The notes: generated by a model from the letters alone, not told the origin. Shown: positions 28,943-37,656, counted from the stretch's first letter. The stretch is 64,000 nt of DNA from Bradyrhizobium sp. ORS 278 (GCF_000026145.1 NC_009445.1:6881001-6945000); one strand, 5' to 3'. A program made the numbers and translations.

Positions 28943-29647
28943 ATGACAGCTCAGAAGGTCGCATTGGTCACCGCCGGCGGCAGCGGCATGGGTGCGGCGG
29001 CGGCGCGCCGTCTCGCCACCGACGGCTTCAACGTTGCGATCCTGTCGTCCTCCGGCAAGGGCGAGGCGCTCGCCGCGGAGCTCGGCGGCCTCGGCGTCAC
29101 CGGTTCGAACAAGTCGAGCGACGATCTCAAGCGCCTGGTCGACGGAGCCATGAGTCGCTGGGGCCGCATCGACGTGCTCGTCAACAGCGCCGGCCACGGC
29201 CCGCGCGCGCCGATCCTGGAGCTGACCGACGAGCAGTGGCACACCGGGCTCGACACCTATCTGCTCAACGTGATCCGTCCCGTGCGTCTGGTCACACCGA
29301 TCATGCGGGCGCAGAAAAATGGCGCGATCATCAACATCTCGACGGCCTGGACCTTCGAGCCCTCCGCGATGTTCCCGACATCGGCCGTGTTCCGCGCCGG
29401 CCTCGCGTCCTTCACCAAGATCTTCACCGACAGCTACGCGACTGACAACATCAGAATGAACAATGTGCTGCCGGGCTGGATCGACAGCCTGCCCGCGACG
29501 GAACAGCGCCGCACCACGGTGCCGATGGGCCGCTACGGCAAGGCCGAGGAGATCGCCGCGACCATCGCCTTCCTCGCCTCCGACGGCGCGGCCTACATCA
29601 CCGGCCAGAACATCCGCGTCGACGGCGGATTGACGCGCAGCGTGTGA
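28943..29647 (+). CDS. Atypical SDR-family protein lacking the YxxxK catalytic pair
   Basis: A 234-residue Rossmann-fold protein. The cofactor motif TAGGSGMG, the NSAG motif, and the C-terminal GRYGKAEEIAATIAFLASD and GQNIRVDGG regions identify the SDR family. Where the catalytic YxxxK should lie, after INISTAW, the sequence reads FPTSAVFRAGL, so both Tyr and Lys are replaced. It may bind NAD(P) but is unlikely to use the normal mechanism. The start at 28943 is set by the homologous N-terminus MTAQKVALVT. It follows the LysR gene closely. Confidence 0.85.
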   Translation: MTAQKVALVTAGGSGMGAAAARRLATDGFNVAILSSSGKGEALAAELGGLGVTGSNKSSDDLKRLVDGAMSRWGRIDVLVNSAGHGPRAPILELTDEQWHTGLDTYLLNVIRPVRLVTPIMRAQKNGAIINISTAWTFEPSAMFPTSAVFRAGLASFTKIFTDSYATDNIRMNNVLPGWIDSLPATEQRRTTVPMGRYGKAEEIAATIAFLASDGAAYITGQNIRVDGGLTRSV

Positions 29648-29657
29648 GGCGCGGAGG

Positions 29658-29906
29658 CTATTTTCTGACGAGCGTATCCCAGTCAGGGATCGCGACCCAT
29701 TCATCACGCCCGAGAACCTCAACGAACCGATAATCGAGCATCGCGATAACTTCGAAATCACCGTCATCATGAAACAGGATGATGCGGTCTCCCTTTCGGA
29801 GTTGCAATGCGTCGATCTGCGGCGCGAGATCACGCTCACGATATTTGAGAAGCCAGCAGAGATCGTCGTTCGTGCGGGCGTTGAAATCGGTGAAAATCTT
29901 GATCAC
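29658..29906 (-). CDS. Conserved hypothetical protein, 82 residues
   Basis: A small cytoplasmic protein beginning MIKIFTDFNARTNDDLCWLL and ending DWDTLVRK. It is acidic, with an LRKGDRIILFHDDGDFEV segment that looks like a small beta-barrel. There is no signal, membrane segment or metal motif. It is convergent with the SDR gene, with stops 10 bases apart. The base composition is slightly lower in GC than its neighbours. Function is not recognised. Confidence 0.7.
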   Translation of the reverse strand: MIKIFTDFNARTNDDLCWLLKYRERDLAPQIDALQLRKGDRIILFHDDGDFEVIAMLDYRFVEVLGRDEWVAIPDWDTLVRK

Positions 29907-29987
29907 ATCCTGGATTCCAAACGTGGCAATCTCGGCGTCATGAGCACACTGCTCTTGGATCTGGGGCTGCCGCGCAGATTTCGGTGC

Positions 29988-30092
29988 TCACCCTCATGGT
30001 GAGGAGGCGTAGCGCCGTCTCGAACCATGAGGCCGCGACTTTGGCCTCGCCCTTCGAGACGCCCGCCTGCGGCGGGCTCCTCAGGGTGAGGG
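29988..30092. repeat. Short palindromic repeat (CCTCATGGTTCGAGAC family), copy 2
   Basis: This ~105-base element runs from TCACCCTCATGGTGAGGAGG to CTCCTCAGGGTGAGGGG. It is nearly the reverse complement of the copy at 63241-63343 over its whole length and is related to the shorter copy at 14031-14109. It is non-coding. Confidence 0.75.
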
Positions 30093-30194
30093 GATGGAGG
30101 TTATGCATAGCGACAGGATTGGGATTCAAACGGCCAGTTCGCCATCTCGAAATGGCGAAGCCGTCTCTTGTTGCATCCTGCGACAGCATCCTGA

Positions 30195-31634
30195 TCAAAA
30201 CATCTCGAAATATTCGCGCTGCTCCCAGTCCGACACCTCCTGCTGGAAGCGTTCGATCTCGGCGTTCTTGATGAAGGTGTAGTAATCGATGAAGGTGGCG
30301 CCGAACGCCTGGCGGAAGAAGGCATCGCCCTTGAGCGCATCGACGGCCTCGCGCAGCGATTTCGGCAGCGGGCTCGCCTTGGTCTCGTAGGGCACGTCGG
30401 CCGACGGGCCGGGATCGAGCGCGCGGTCGATGCCGTCGAGGCCGGCTGCGATCTGCGAGGCTATGTAGAGATAGGGATTGGCGGCGGGCTCGCCGATCCG
30501 GTTCTCCAGCCGGGTCGCGCTGTCGCCCGGACCGCCGAGCACGCGGATCATGACGCCGCGGTTGTCGCGGCCCCAGATGGCGCGGTCCGGCGCCAGCGAA
30601 TATGAGCGGTAGCGCCGGTAGCCGTTGATCGTCGGCGTCGAGAACACTGCGGCCGCGCGCGCATGCGCGAGCAGGCCGGCCATGTAGTGACGGCCGAGCG
30701 CGGAGAGCTCCTCGGGCTCATTGCTCATGAAGGCGTTCCCGCCATCACGCGCCACCAGCGACTGGTGCAGATGCCAGCCCGACGACATCACGTTGGGAAT
30801 GCGCGGCCGGCACATGAAGGTAGCATGATAGCCGTGGCGTTGCGCGATCTGCTTCACGGCGCTACGGAACAGCACCATGGTGTCGGCTGGCTCCATCCCG
30901 ATGCCGGGCTGCAGCACGAACTCGCACTGGCTCGGGCCGTACTCCAGCTCGATCGAGCGTAGAGGCAGGCCGAGGGCGGCGAGATGGGTCCTGATGATCT
31001 CGAGCGCCGGCTCCATCTGATCGAAGCGCTGCTCGGTCAGATACTGATAGCCCTGGGTCAGCAGACTGACCGCCGGCGGCGCGCCGGGCTGGCCGGGAGA
31101 GCCGGCGTCGGCGGGTGCGAGGCGCGGGTCTTCGACCTTGAAGATGTGACACTCAACCTCCAGGCCCGCCTTGAACTGATAACCACGCTGGTCGAGCGTC
31201 GACAGCGCGGAGCGCAGCAGATTGCGGGTGGCGAACGGCACGGGCGCGCCATTGGCGAAATAGAGATCGCACAGCACCCATCCGGTGCCGGGCGCCCAGG
31301 GCAGCACGCGGAACGTGGTGGGATCGGCGACCATCAACGCATCGCTGCCACCTTGCATTTCGCTCATGCCGAAGCCGCCGCCGGCGGTGAACACCGGAAA
31401 CACAGTCCGGTGCGAGGTGTCCTTGGCGAGCAGCGTCGTCGTGATCGAGCAACCGTCTTCCAGCGAGGACAGCGCGGCGTCGACGCTCAGCGCCTTGCCG
31501 CGCAGGATGCCGTGCTGGTCGGGGAATGAGAAGCGGATGGTGTTGAGGCCGTGCTCCTCGGCGAGACGGCGCATGCGCGCCGCGGCTTCAGTCTGCTCAG
31601 CGGTCCACAGCCGATGCTTGGCGACGAAACTCAA
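30195..31634 (-). CDS. Glutamine-synthetase-family ligase, probably a gamma-glutamyl amide synthetase
   Basis: A 479-residue ATP-dependent ligase of the glutamine synthetase superfamily. Metal and substrate motifs are present: GLEVECHIF, ELEYGPSQCEF, GWHLHQSL, the ATP region NGYRRYRSYSLAP and RLENRIGEPAANPYLY. No adenylylation-site tail is seen. I chose a TTG start at 31634 because it follows AGGAG by six bases and gives the natural N-terminus SFVAKHRLW; the open frame upstream runs into repeat DNA. Its position beside a Rieske oxygenase and IclR regulator, not among nitrogen genes, argues for gamma-glutamylation of an amine rather than ammonia assimilation. That role is inferred. Confidence 0.82.
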   Translation of the reverse strand: MSFVAKHRLWTAEQTEAAARMRRLAEEHGLNTIRFSFPDQHGILRGKALSVDAALSSLEDGCSITTTLLAKDTSHRTVFPVFTAGGGFGMSEMQGGSDALMVADPTTFRVLPWAPGTGWVLCDLYFANGAPVPFATRNLLRSALSTLDQRGYQFKAGLEVECHIFKVEDPRLAPADAGSPGQPGAPPAVSLLTQGYQYLTEQRFDQMEPALEIIRTHLAALGLPLRSIELEYGPSQCEFVLQPGIGMEPADTMVLFRSAVKQIAQRHGYHATFMCRPRIPNVMSSGWHLHQSLVARDGGNAFMSNEPEELSALGRHYMAGLLAHARAAAVFSTPTINGYRRYRSYSLAPDRAIWGRDNRGVMIRVLGGPGDSATRLENRIGEPAANPYLYIASQIAAGLDGIDRALDPGPSADVPYETKASPLPKSLREAVDALKGDAFFRQAFGATFIDYYTFIKNAEIERFQQEVSDWEQREYFEMF

Positions 31635-31783
31635 CGATGGCTCCTGATAGGATTGACTGATTGCGCGATCGCGTGCACGGCAGCGCGGCTGGCTCGGTCT
31701 CCGCCTCTCCGCGCGTGCGGCAGGTCTACCGCATATGGCGGTGCGGAGCTGTACCGGCGAACGATCCTGCTCACGTGTTACTC

Positions 31784-31908
31784 CGTCATGCCCGGGCTTG
31801 TCCCGCCTGCGCGGCCGAAGCCGCTTCGGCGCGGCGAAGGCCCGGGCATCCACGTCGTTCTCAGGGCAGCGGATGACGTGGATGGCCGGGACAAGCCCGG
31901 CCATGACG
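31784..31908. repeat. Palindromic repeat (GTCATGCCCGGGCTTGTCCCG family) with a degenerate unit beside it
   Basis: The ends CGTCATGCCCGGGCTTGTCCCG and the near-complementary right arm with CGGGACAAGCCCGGC flank about 80 bases of internal inverted segments. Immediately to the right, about 31930-32090, lies a decayed relative of the CCCTCTCCCC family containing the small hairpin GCATCGTCAGATGC. Together they fill the 507-base gap between the Rieske stop and the ligase start, which makes a single transcript uncertain. Confidence 0.7.
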
Positions 31909-32141
31909 ACGTGGAGAGAGACGAGCACATCACCGCGATCTTCAAATGCGAGAGCCCTGCCGCGTGCGGGGAGAGGCTGGACTGCATCGTCAGATGCAAT
32001 CCGCGTGAGCGGGCTCTCCGCACGCTCGGTGCGCGGCTGCCCCTCACGCCAACCCTCTCCCTGTCAGAACGGGAAGAGCGTACCGTCCTCGGACCAATAC
32101 GAAAAGGCTATCTCTGGCCAACGAGTACAAGACCCCAGCCA

Positions 32142-33500
32142 TCACTCCGCCGCGCTCAGATCCGGCGCCAGCCGCACGATATCGGCGGGCACCGGCGCGG
32201 CCCAGGGAGCGTTGCGGCGGCGGCGGACGTCGACTTCCATCCAATAGGTTTCCCAGCCGCGGGTCGGACCGATCCCGTCCATCGTCGCCGGGCCTTGCAC
32301 GCTGCGCGCCGCGGCCGCGTCGAGATGCAGCATCGGCTGCTCGCCGCGCGCGACCGTCTCGATCTGCTCGCGCAGCAGACGGCGATACTGGATGATCGCC
32401 TTGTCCGACTGTCCCAGATGCTCGCGGGTGCGATCCTGGATGCGGCCCATCGACTCCACCGCCCATTGATCGTGCACGTTGATGTCGTTGCCCATGCCGG
32501 TGTAGGTCGCGGTCGCCTGCTCGCGGGGATCGAAGCCGTAGTCGTTGCTCTTGTTCTTGCGCGAGCGGTAGTCCGGCAGCTCATAGAGTTCCAGCCGCTG
32601 CGCGCGCATCTTCGCCTTGTCGACCGGCGCGCCATAGCTGGTGAAGATCGCGTACCAGTAGCAGGTCTCGTCATCGACCGGCACGTGCCACTGCGTGATC
32701 GTCATCTCCGTGCTCATCGGAATCACGAAGGCGTGCGGGAACAGCTGATTGGTGACGCGGACATGGGTGCGCTCGGCATCGATCTCGCGCAGCGCGATGA
32801 TGCGCAGACCGTATTCGGTCCGCTCGACATTGATGATCGGACGGTCGTATTCGCGCAGCACCTTGGTCATCGGCAGCTCGCTGTCGGCGGAGGCGCCGCG
32901 GAACTGCTTGCCATAGGCGGTGGACGTATCCTCGTCCTCGAAGAAGCGGTGCAGGAACGAGGCGTGCGCCGGGTCGATGCCGACTTCGAGCGCCTGCAGC
33001 CAGTTGCACTCGATCAGGCCCTTGAAGGCGAAGGTGTAGGCGTCGGGCGCCGTGAAGCAGTCGAGGTCCGGAAACGCCGGAGCTGCCCCTTCGCCGAGCC
33101 AGGCCCAGAGGATGCCGCCCTTCTCCACCACCGGATAGGAGCGCTGCTTGACGTTCTTGCACAGCGGCGATCCGGCAGGCTCCGCCGGCGTCTCGAGACA
33201 GGCGCCGTCGACGTCGAACAGCCAGCCGTGAAAGGCACAGCGCAGACCGCCATGCTCGAGCCGGCCGAAAGCGAGGTCAGCGCCGCGATGCGGGCAATCG
33301 CGATCGAGCAGCCCGTAGCGCCCCTGCTCATCCTTGAACAATACGAAGTCCTGGCCGAGCAGCTTGACCGCGCGCACGGGGCGCTCGCCCGCCAGCTCGT
33401 CCACCAGCGCAGCCGGCTGCCAATACATCCTCATTAGTTTACCGGCAGGTGCGTCGGGTCCGATGCGCGTGATCAGATCATTCTGCTCTTTGCTCATCAT
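32142..33500 (-). CDS. Rieske 2Fe-2S aromatic ring-hydroxylating oxygenase, alpha subunit
   Basis: A 452-residue oxygenase related to the phthalate 4,5-dioxygenase/vanillate demethylase branch. The Rieske ligands are Cys69, His71, Cys88 and His91 (CPHRG and CAFHGW). The catalytic mononuclear iron region is NWLQALEVGIDPAHASFLH, with the bridging Asp and two His. No reductase or ferredoxin gene is adjacent, so electrons must come from elsewhere. The start at 33500 follows AGGAGAG. It is divergent from the IclR gene across a 123-base region with a palindromic operator candidate. The substrate is unknown; an aromatic or N-aryl compound is likely. Confidence 0.9.
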   Translation of the reverse strand: MMSKEQNDLITRIGPDAPAGKLMRMYWQPAALVDELAGERPVRAVKLLGQDFVLFKDEQGRYGLLDRDCPHRGADLAFGRLEHGGLRCAFHGWLFDVDGACLETPAEPAGSPLCKNVKQRSYPVVEKGGILWAWLGEGAAPAFPDLDCFTAPDAYTFAFKGLIECNWLQALEVGIDPAHASFLHRFFEDEDTSTAYGKQFRGASADSELPMTKVLREYDRPIINVERTEYGLRIIALREIDAERTHVRVTNQLFPHAFVIPMSTEMTITQWHVPVDDETCYWYAIFTSYGAPVDKAKMRAQRLELYELPDYRSRKNKSNDYGFDPREQATATYTGMGNDINVHDQWAVESMGRIQDRTREHLGQSDKAIIQYRRLLREQIETVARGEQPMLHLDAAAARSVQGPATMDGIGPTRGWETYWMEVDVRRRRNAPWAAPVPADIVRLAPDLSAAE

Positions 33501-33561
33501 GATGGCCGTCTCTCCTGTTCCGTCGCAAGTCGGGCGTTGACGTCACGCGATCATCTAATAT

Positions 33562-33586
33562 TGTTCGCTAGACGAACACATGTTCG
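33562..33586. promoter_or_regulatory. Triple half-site operator candidate between the Rieske and IclR genes
   Basis: TGTTCG at 33562-33567, CGAACA at 33573-33578 and TGTTCG at 33581-33586 form two overlapping palindromes with 5-base and 2-base spacers. The region is AT-rich compared with its surroundings. IclR-family activators such as PcaU and PobR are known to bind a palindrome plus a third repeat, so this is a natural site for the adjacent IclR protein to control both divergent genes. Binding is inferred. Confidence 0.6.
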
Positions 33587-33623
33587 CCAAGATTAGATTC
33601 GCTTTAACTGGGGAGAAGCGCAA

Positions 33624-34511
33624 GTGAAAAAGCTACAACCGAAGCCAAGGGGCAAACGGACAGCAGCTTCACTGCGGCCGAGAACAACAACAGCGGATCG
33701 TGTCAGGCCGATGCCAAAACTAAAGCGGACTGATGAGGAGAAGAAGCAGGCGCGTGGCGACGGGCCTGAGTTCGTCGAAGCACTCGATCGAGGGCTTCGC
33801 GTGATACAGGCCTTCAGCCGCGAAGGCCGGCCGATGACGTTGAGCAAGGCCGCCGAACTCACAGGTCTCGCGCGTGCCACGGTGCGCCGCATCCTGCTGA
33901 CGCTGAAGGCATCGGGCTTCGTTCATGGCGACGATCGGCTGTTCTCGCTGACGCCGCGGGTGCTGTTGTTAGCATCCAGCTACCTCGCATCGAACCAGAT
34001 CAACACCGTGGTACAGCCGTTGCTGGATGTCGCGGCGACGGAGGCCCGCGAGGTCTGTTCTCTCGCGGTTCTCGATGGCGATCAGGTCGTGTTCATCGCG
34101 CGCGCCACGCCGACGCGGATGTTCTCCAGTGGGCTCGAGATCGGCTACAGGCTGCCGGCCTTCTGCACCTCCGTGGGGCGGGTGCTGCTCAGTCGCATGC
34201 CGGACGATCAGTTGCGGCGGGCCATCGAGCAGACGCCGCTCACGCCGATGACGCCGCAAACGACCACCGACCAGGAAGCGCTGATCGCCGCGATATCGAC
34301 CGTGCGCAGCGACGGTTATTCGGTGGTCGACGGCGAGGCCGAGCCCGGGTTCCGCTCGATCTCGGTGCCGATCCGCCGCTACGACGGCAGCATCGTTGCG
34401 GCCGCGAATATTGGCGGGCACGTCGACCGGATTACGATCGACGAGATGAAAGAGCGCTTTCTGCCGTTGCTGAAGCAGCTTGCGACGACCGTGCAGCCCC
34501 TGCTGGTCTGA
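33624..34511 (+). CDS. IclR-family transcriptional regulator, PcaR/PobR-like
   Basis: A 295-residue regulator. After a basic N-terminal extension of about 40 residues come a winged helix (MTLSKAAELTGLARATVRRILLTL) and a GAF-like effector domain. That domain carries the IclR signature GYRLPAFCTSVGRVLLS and ends SISVPIRRYDGSIVAAANIGG. The GTG at 33624 follows GGGGAG; an ATG at 33711 would give the more usual length of about 266. It is divergent from the Rieske gene and most likely controls it in response to an aromatic effector. Confidence 0.92.
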   Translation: MKKLQPKPRGKRTAASLRPRTTTADRVRPMPKLKRTDEEKKQARGDGPEFVEALDRGLRVIQAFSREGRPMTLSKAAELTGLARATVRRILLTLKASGFVHGDDRLFSLTPRVLLLASSYLASNQINTVVQPLLDVAATEAREVCSLAVLDGDQVVFIARATPTRMFSSGLEIGYRLPAFCTSVGRVLLSRMPDDQLRRAIEQTPLTPMTPQTTTDQEALIAAISTVRSDGYSVVDGEAEPGFRSISVPIRRYDGSIVAAANIGGHVDRITIDEMKERFLPLLKQLATTVQPLLV

Positions 34512-34526
34512 TTTCACTGATCCTAA

Positions 34527-34557
34527 GCGGCACCGGCTTCACTGAAGCGGTGCCGGC
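34527..34557 (+). terminator. Hairpin 15 bases after the IclR stop
   Basis: GCGGCACCGGCTTCA and TGAAGCGGTGCCGGC pair with one bulge, giving a strong GC-rich stem just past the stop codon. There is no T-run, so termination is probable rather than certain. Confidence 0.5.
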
Positions 34558-35250
34558 CGGCGCGTCGGCCCTGCGCACGCCCCTGCCATCTCCTCCAGCT
34601 TAGCTCTGCCAGCACGCGGCGCCGTTCGGTGACGGCGGACGAGGCGCTTCTCCATCACGATCGATCACGTCTCCCAGCCATGGCGCTGCGGCGCGCCCGT
34701 CTCCCGCCGTGCCATCGCTACAGGGACGCTGAACGGCCTGCGCAGGGCTGCCGGACGATGACGGCAGCCTGCCTGCGACAATCGCTCCGATCGCCTCGAC
34801 CTCTTCTCGATGCTACGACGAAGGGCGCTGCAACAGGCGGCGCACCGGCCGCGCGACGACGTGAAGTTTGGCAGGCCACGAACTAATCGTTGTAGTAGTG
34901 AGACGACGGCGCGCGCCGCTCTTGCCAATTACGTGATCTTATTTTGACGTCAGTCGCAGTTGCCACGATTTGAAACAGGTCCAGGTATCATCACGCTCCT
35001 GCCGGCGGTGACATGGTCCGGCGCGGACGTCATGAGATCCGGAGCAAAGCGGCACGTTGTAGACGCTGCCACCGGTTTGCCGCGAATGCGCGCGCGATGG
35101 TCGTCGCGGCCGTGGGCACCGGATCACAACAGCCACCAAGCCTGAAGACGTTTGATGTTACCCGCGGTGTTGACCGCGATGACGGAGACGTGTCGCGCGG
35201 CGGACCACCCGTCGCCGGCTGGCCGGCTCTCCTGCACCGTTGCGCGTGGC
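34558..35250. other. 693-base region with no recognisable gene
   Basis: Short frames occur on both strands but none shows a plausible start, codon pattern or family motif. The stretch around 34930-35160 may be decayed coding sequence. No tRNA, strong palindrome or member of the dispersed repeat families seen elsewhere is visible. Confidence 0.4.
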
Positions 35251-35550
35251 TCAGCCGATGAGATGGACGAGCGTATAGACGTAGGACTTCGCGCCCTTGC
35301 GGCTGACCCAGTCGCCCTCCGGCGGCGCTGCGCCCTGATCTGCCGGCAGCACGTTCCAGGGCCGGCCCATGCAGGACTGCGAGACCTCGTCCCAGGCGAC
35401 CCAGCCCCACTCCGGCTTCCATACGATCCAATAATCCCCATCGGCCCGCTTGAAGCCGATGCTGCCGTCCGGGCGGGGCAGACGGGCGAAGCTGTAGACG
35501 AGATCATCGCTCTGCCGATGCAGCTCGAACCGGCGGACTTCGTTGGACAT
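35251..35550 (-). CDS. Conserved hypothetical protein, 99 residues
   Basis: A small cytoplasmic protein beginning MSNEVRRFELHRQSDDLVYS. It has many Trp and Tyr residues, including YWIVWKPEWGWVAWDEV near its middle, and ends YVYTLVHLIG. There is no signal peptide or Cys motif. An alternative ATG lies three codons upstream at 35559. It is divergent from the alpha/beta hydrolase, starts 85 bases apart. Function is not recognised. Confidence 0.65.
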   Translation of the reverse strand: MSNEVRRFELHRQSDDLVYSFARLPRPDGSIGFKRADGDYWIVWKPEWGWVAWDEVSQSCMGRPWNVLPADQGAAPPEGDWVSRKGAKSYVYTLVHLIG

Positions 35551-35634
35551 CGGCGGCATCTCGCGCAAAGATGGCACATCGGGCGAACGACACCCGTCTC
35601 CAACAAGCATAATGCCGCTCCAAGGGGGAAAGCC

Positions 35635-36336
35635 ATGACTGACGCGCTGCCGCTCGTGCTCGTGCCCGGGCTGATCTCCTCGCCGCGGATCTATGCGCCC
35701 GTCATTCCGGCGCTCTGGCGGCTCGGGCCGGTGATGGTGGCCAATCACATTCGCGATGACAGCATCGCCGGCATCGCGCGCCGCATCCTCGCCGAGGCGC
35801 CGCCGCGCTTCGCGCTCGCCGGCCATTCGATGGGCGGCTACATCGCCTTCGAGATCATGCGCCAGGCGCCCGAGCGCGTCGGCCGGCTGGCGCTGATCAA
35901 CACCCAGGCGCGGCCGGATACGCCGGAGGCAAGCGCACGCCGCCGCACCATGATCACCCGCGCCAAGGACGGCGACTATCACACCGTGGTCGACGAGCTG
36001 TTCGCGGGCTTCGTGCATCCCTCGCGCCAGGACGATCCGCGGCTGCGCCAGATGGTGCACGACATGGCCGAGGAGGTCGGCGTGCTCGGCTTCATCCGGC
36101 AGCTGACCGCCATCATGGCGCGCCCGGACTCGCGGCCGACGCTGACGGCGATCCGCTGTCCCACGCTGGTGCTGACGAGCGACACCGACAACACCATCCC
36201 GAACAGCCTGTCGAAGGAGATGGCCGACGGCATCAGCGGCAGCTGGCTCGTGGTGCTGGAAAATTGCGGCCACCTGCCGCAGCCGGAGCAGCCTGAGGAG
36301 ACGGCGCAGGCGCTGATGGAGTGGCTGCGGGGGTGA
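35635..36336 (+). CDS. Alpha/beta-fold hydrolase
   Basis: A 233-residue cytoplasmic hydrolase. The nucleophile elbow is GHSMGG at about 64-69 and the C-terminal catalytic His lies in ENCGHLPQPEQP. The Asp is likely in LVLTSDTDNTIP. It is short for the fold, with a reduced cap region, and resembles small esterases or MenH/BioH-like members. The start at 35635 follows a purine-rich AAGGGGGAAAG site. The frame is open upstream but without homology. It is monocistronic by context. Confidence 0.88.
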   Translation: MTDALPLVLVPGLISSPRIYAPVIPALWRLGPVMVANHIRDDSIAGIARRILAEAPPRFALAGHSMGGYIAFEIMRQAPERVGRLALINTQARPDTPEASARRRTMITRAKDGDYHTVVDELFAGFVHPSRQDDPRLRQMVHDMAEEVGVLGFIRQLTAIMARPDSRPTLTAIRCPTLVLTSDTDNTIPNSLSKEMADGISGSWLVVLENCGHLPQPEQPEETAQALMEWLRG

Positions 36337-36363
36337 GAGCGCGACGACCGCCTATGCCACGTT

Positions 36364-36515
36364 CGTCATTCCGGGGCATTCGCGTAGCGAATGAGCCCGG
36401 AATCCATACTCACCGGCATCCGTTGTGACGCAAGGCGTCGTGTGGAGGACCGAGCGCTTCAGCAGCGCTCATGGTTATGGATTCCGGGCTCGCGCTTCGC
36501 GCCCCCCGGAATGAC
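36364..36515. repeat. Palindromic repeat (GTCATTCCGGGGC family), copy 1
   Basis: This starts CGTCATTCCGGGGCATTCGC and ends GCGCCCCCCGGAATGACG, with inner arms GAGCCCGGAATCCAT and ATGGATTCCGGGCTC that are exact complements. The same family occurs at 49548-49676. It is non-coding and fills the gap between the hydrolase and a convergent small gene. Confidence 0.8.
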
Positions 36516-36609
36516 GATGGAGAGAGTATTCGGCCCGATACATCACTGCCTGGACGAGGGAGTGGTCGAACGTGTTGGCCCGGGCAGTTCGATGGACGGG
36601 TCATTCCTA

Positions 36610-37026
36610 TCAGTGATCGAAAGCCTGGAAGAGACTCAGAATCCTCACCGCGCGCTCCTGGTTCTCATCAGCCCACAGCCCGAGGTCCAGAACCATGCGG
36701 CCATTCTGTCCGGCACTCTTCGCACCGTCACCTTTGAGCCCCGCAAACCGGGCAGCTGCGGATTGCCTATCGGCACAGACCACCACAACAAATGGGATGG
36801 GAAGATCGGCAACCTTGAAGGCTGCGACTGCCTGCACCTCCGAATACCGGAAGCCGTGGCGCACGGCCGAGGGCGAGACCTTGATGCCGTTCCGGTCGAA
36901 ATGGTCCGCAAGCGCGACGATCTCGGGAGAAAGCGGATCGATCGGCCGAATAAAGCTGCGATAGGCCCACTCGCCTGAATAGACCAGCGCGACAAGCAAG
37001 ACGAGAGCGAGGGCGACTCGCATCAT
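36610..37026 (-). CDS. Membrane-anchored or exported hypothetical protein, 138 residues
   Basis: The N-terminus MMRVALALVLLVALVYSG is a signal anchor or uncleaved signal, followed by a soluble domain with FDRNGIKVSPSAVRHGF and a hydrophobic strand PFVVVVCADRQ. The domain probably faces the periplasm. No enzyme motif is visible. It lies 18 bases downstream of the TetR gene on the same strand and may share its transcript. Function is not recognised. Confidence 0.7.
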   Translation of the reverse strand: MMRVALALVLLVALVYSGEWAYRSFIRPIDPLSPEIVALADHFDRNGIKVSPSAVRHGFRYSEVQAVAAFKVADLPIPFVVVVCADRQSAAARFAGLKGDGAKSAGQNGRMVLDLGLWADENQERAVRILSLFQAFDH

Positions 37027-37044
37027 TGGCTCCTCGCGGGAGCC

Positions 37045-37656
37045 TCAGCGTTGCACCCGCAATCCATCCACAAACACATCCAGCAGCCGCAGCACGCTCT
37101 GCTGCCAGCCGGTCTGGTCGTGCATGTAGCACATCCCGATCAGGGCGCGCAGCACGTCGTCGGCGCCGATGTCGTTGCGGATCTCGCCGGCGTCGACGGC
37201 GCGGGCGAGTAGCGCGCCGATCGAGCGCGTGAGATGGGCGTGCGAATAGGCGGCGAGTTCGGAGTTCGCAGTCATCACGATCGCGAGCGCGGCCATCATG
37301 CCCTTCTTGGTGGCGACGAACTGTACCGTCGAGCGCAGCCAGCGCCGGAGCGCCTCAACCGGTGACGGCTCAGTCTTTAGCTCCTCGGCAAGCTCCGCAA
37401 GCTGCTCGACCTCGCGGCGATACACCGCCTCGAACAGGTCCTCGCGGGTGGGGAAATGACGATACAGCGTACCGATGCCGACCCCGGCCTGGCGCGCGAC
37501 CGCTTCCAGGCTGGCTTCCGCACCGCCGACGCTGAACACCGCCTTGGCGGCTTCGAGCACCCGCTCGCGATTGCGCTGCGCGTCGGCGCGCGGCTTGCGA
37601 TGGCGCTCTTGTGGTTTCGTCTCCATCTCACCAGCTCTTGATGACGGACCGTTCAT
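37045..37656 (-). CDS. TetR-family transcriptional regulator
   Basis: A 203-residue repressor with an N-terminal TetR helix-turn-helix (VLEAAKAVFSVGGAEAS then VARQAGVGIGTLYRHFPTRE) and a helical ligand domain. An ATG ten codons downstream at 37626 is an alternative start. It is divergent from the molybdenum hydroxylase operon, 169 bases between starts, so that operon is its likely target. The ligand is unknown. Confidence 0.93.
   Translation of the reverse strand: MNGPSSRAGEMETKPQERHRKPRADAQRNRERVLEAAKAVFSVGGAEASLEAVARQAGVGIGTLYRHFPTREDLFEAVYRREVEQLAELAEELKTEPSPVEALRRWLRSTVQFVATKKGMMAALAIVMTANSELAAYSHAHLTRSIGALLARAVDAGEIRNDIGADDVLRALIGMCYMHDQTGWQQSVLRLLDVFVDGLRVQR

Noticed and set aside
30195..31928. 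Longer 577-codon version of the glutamine-synthetase-like gene
   Set aside because: The extra N-terminal codons lie over a palindromic repeat; a TTG with a good Shine-Dalgarno at 31634 gives the natural start.
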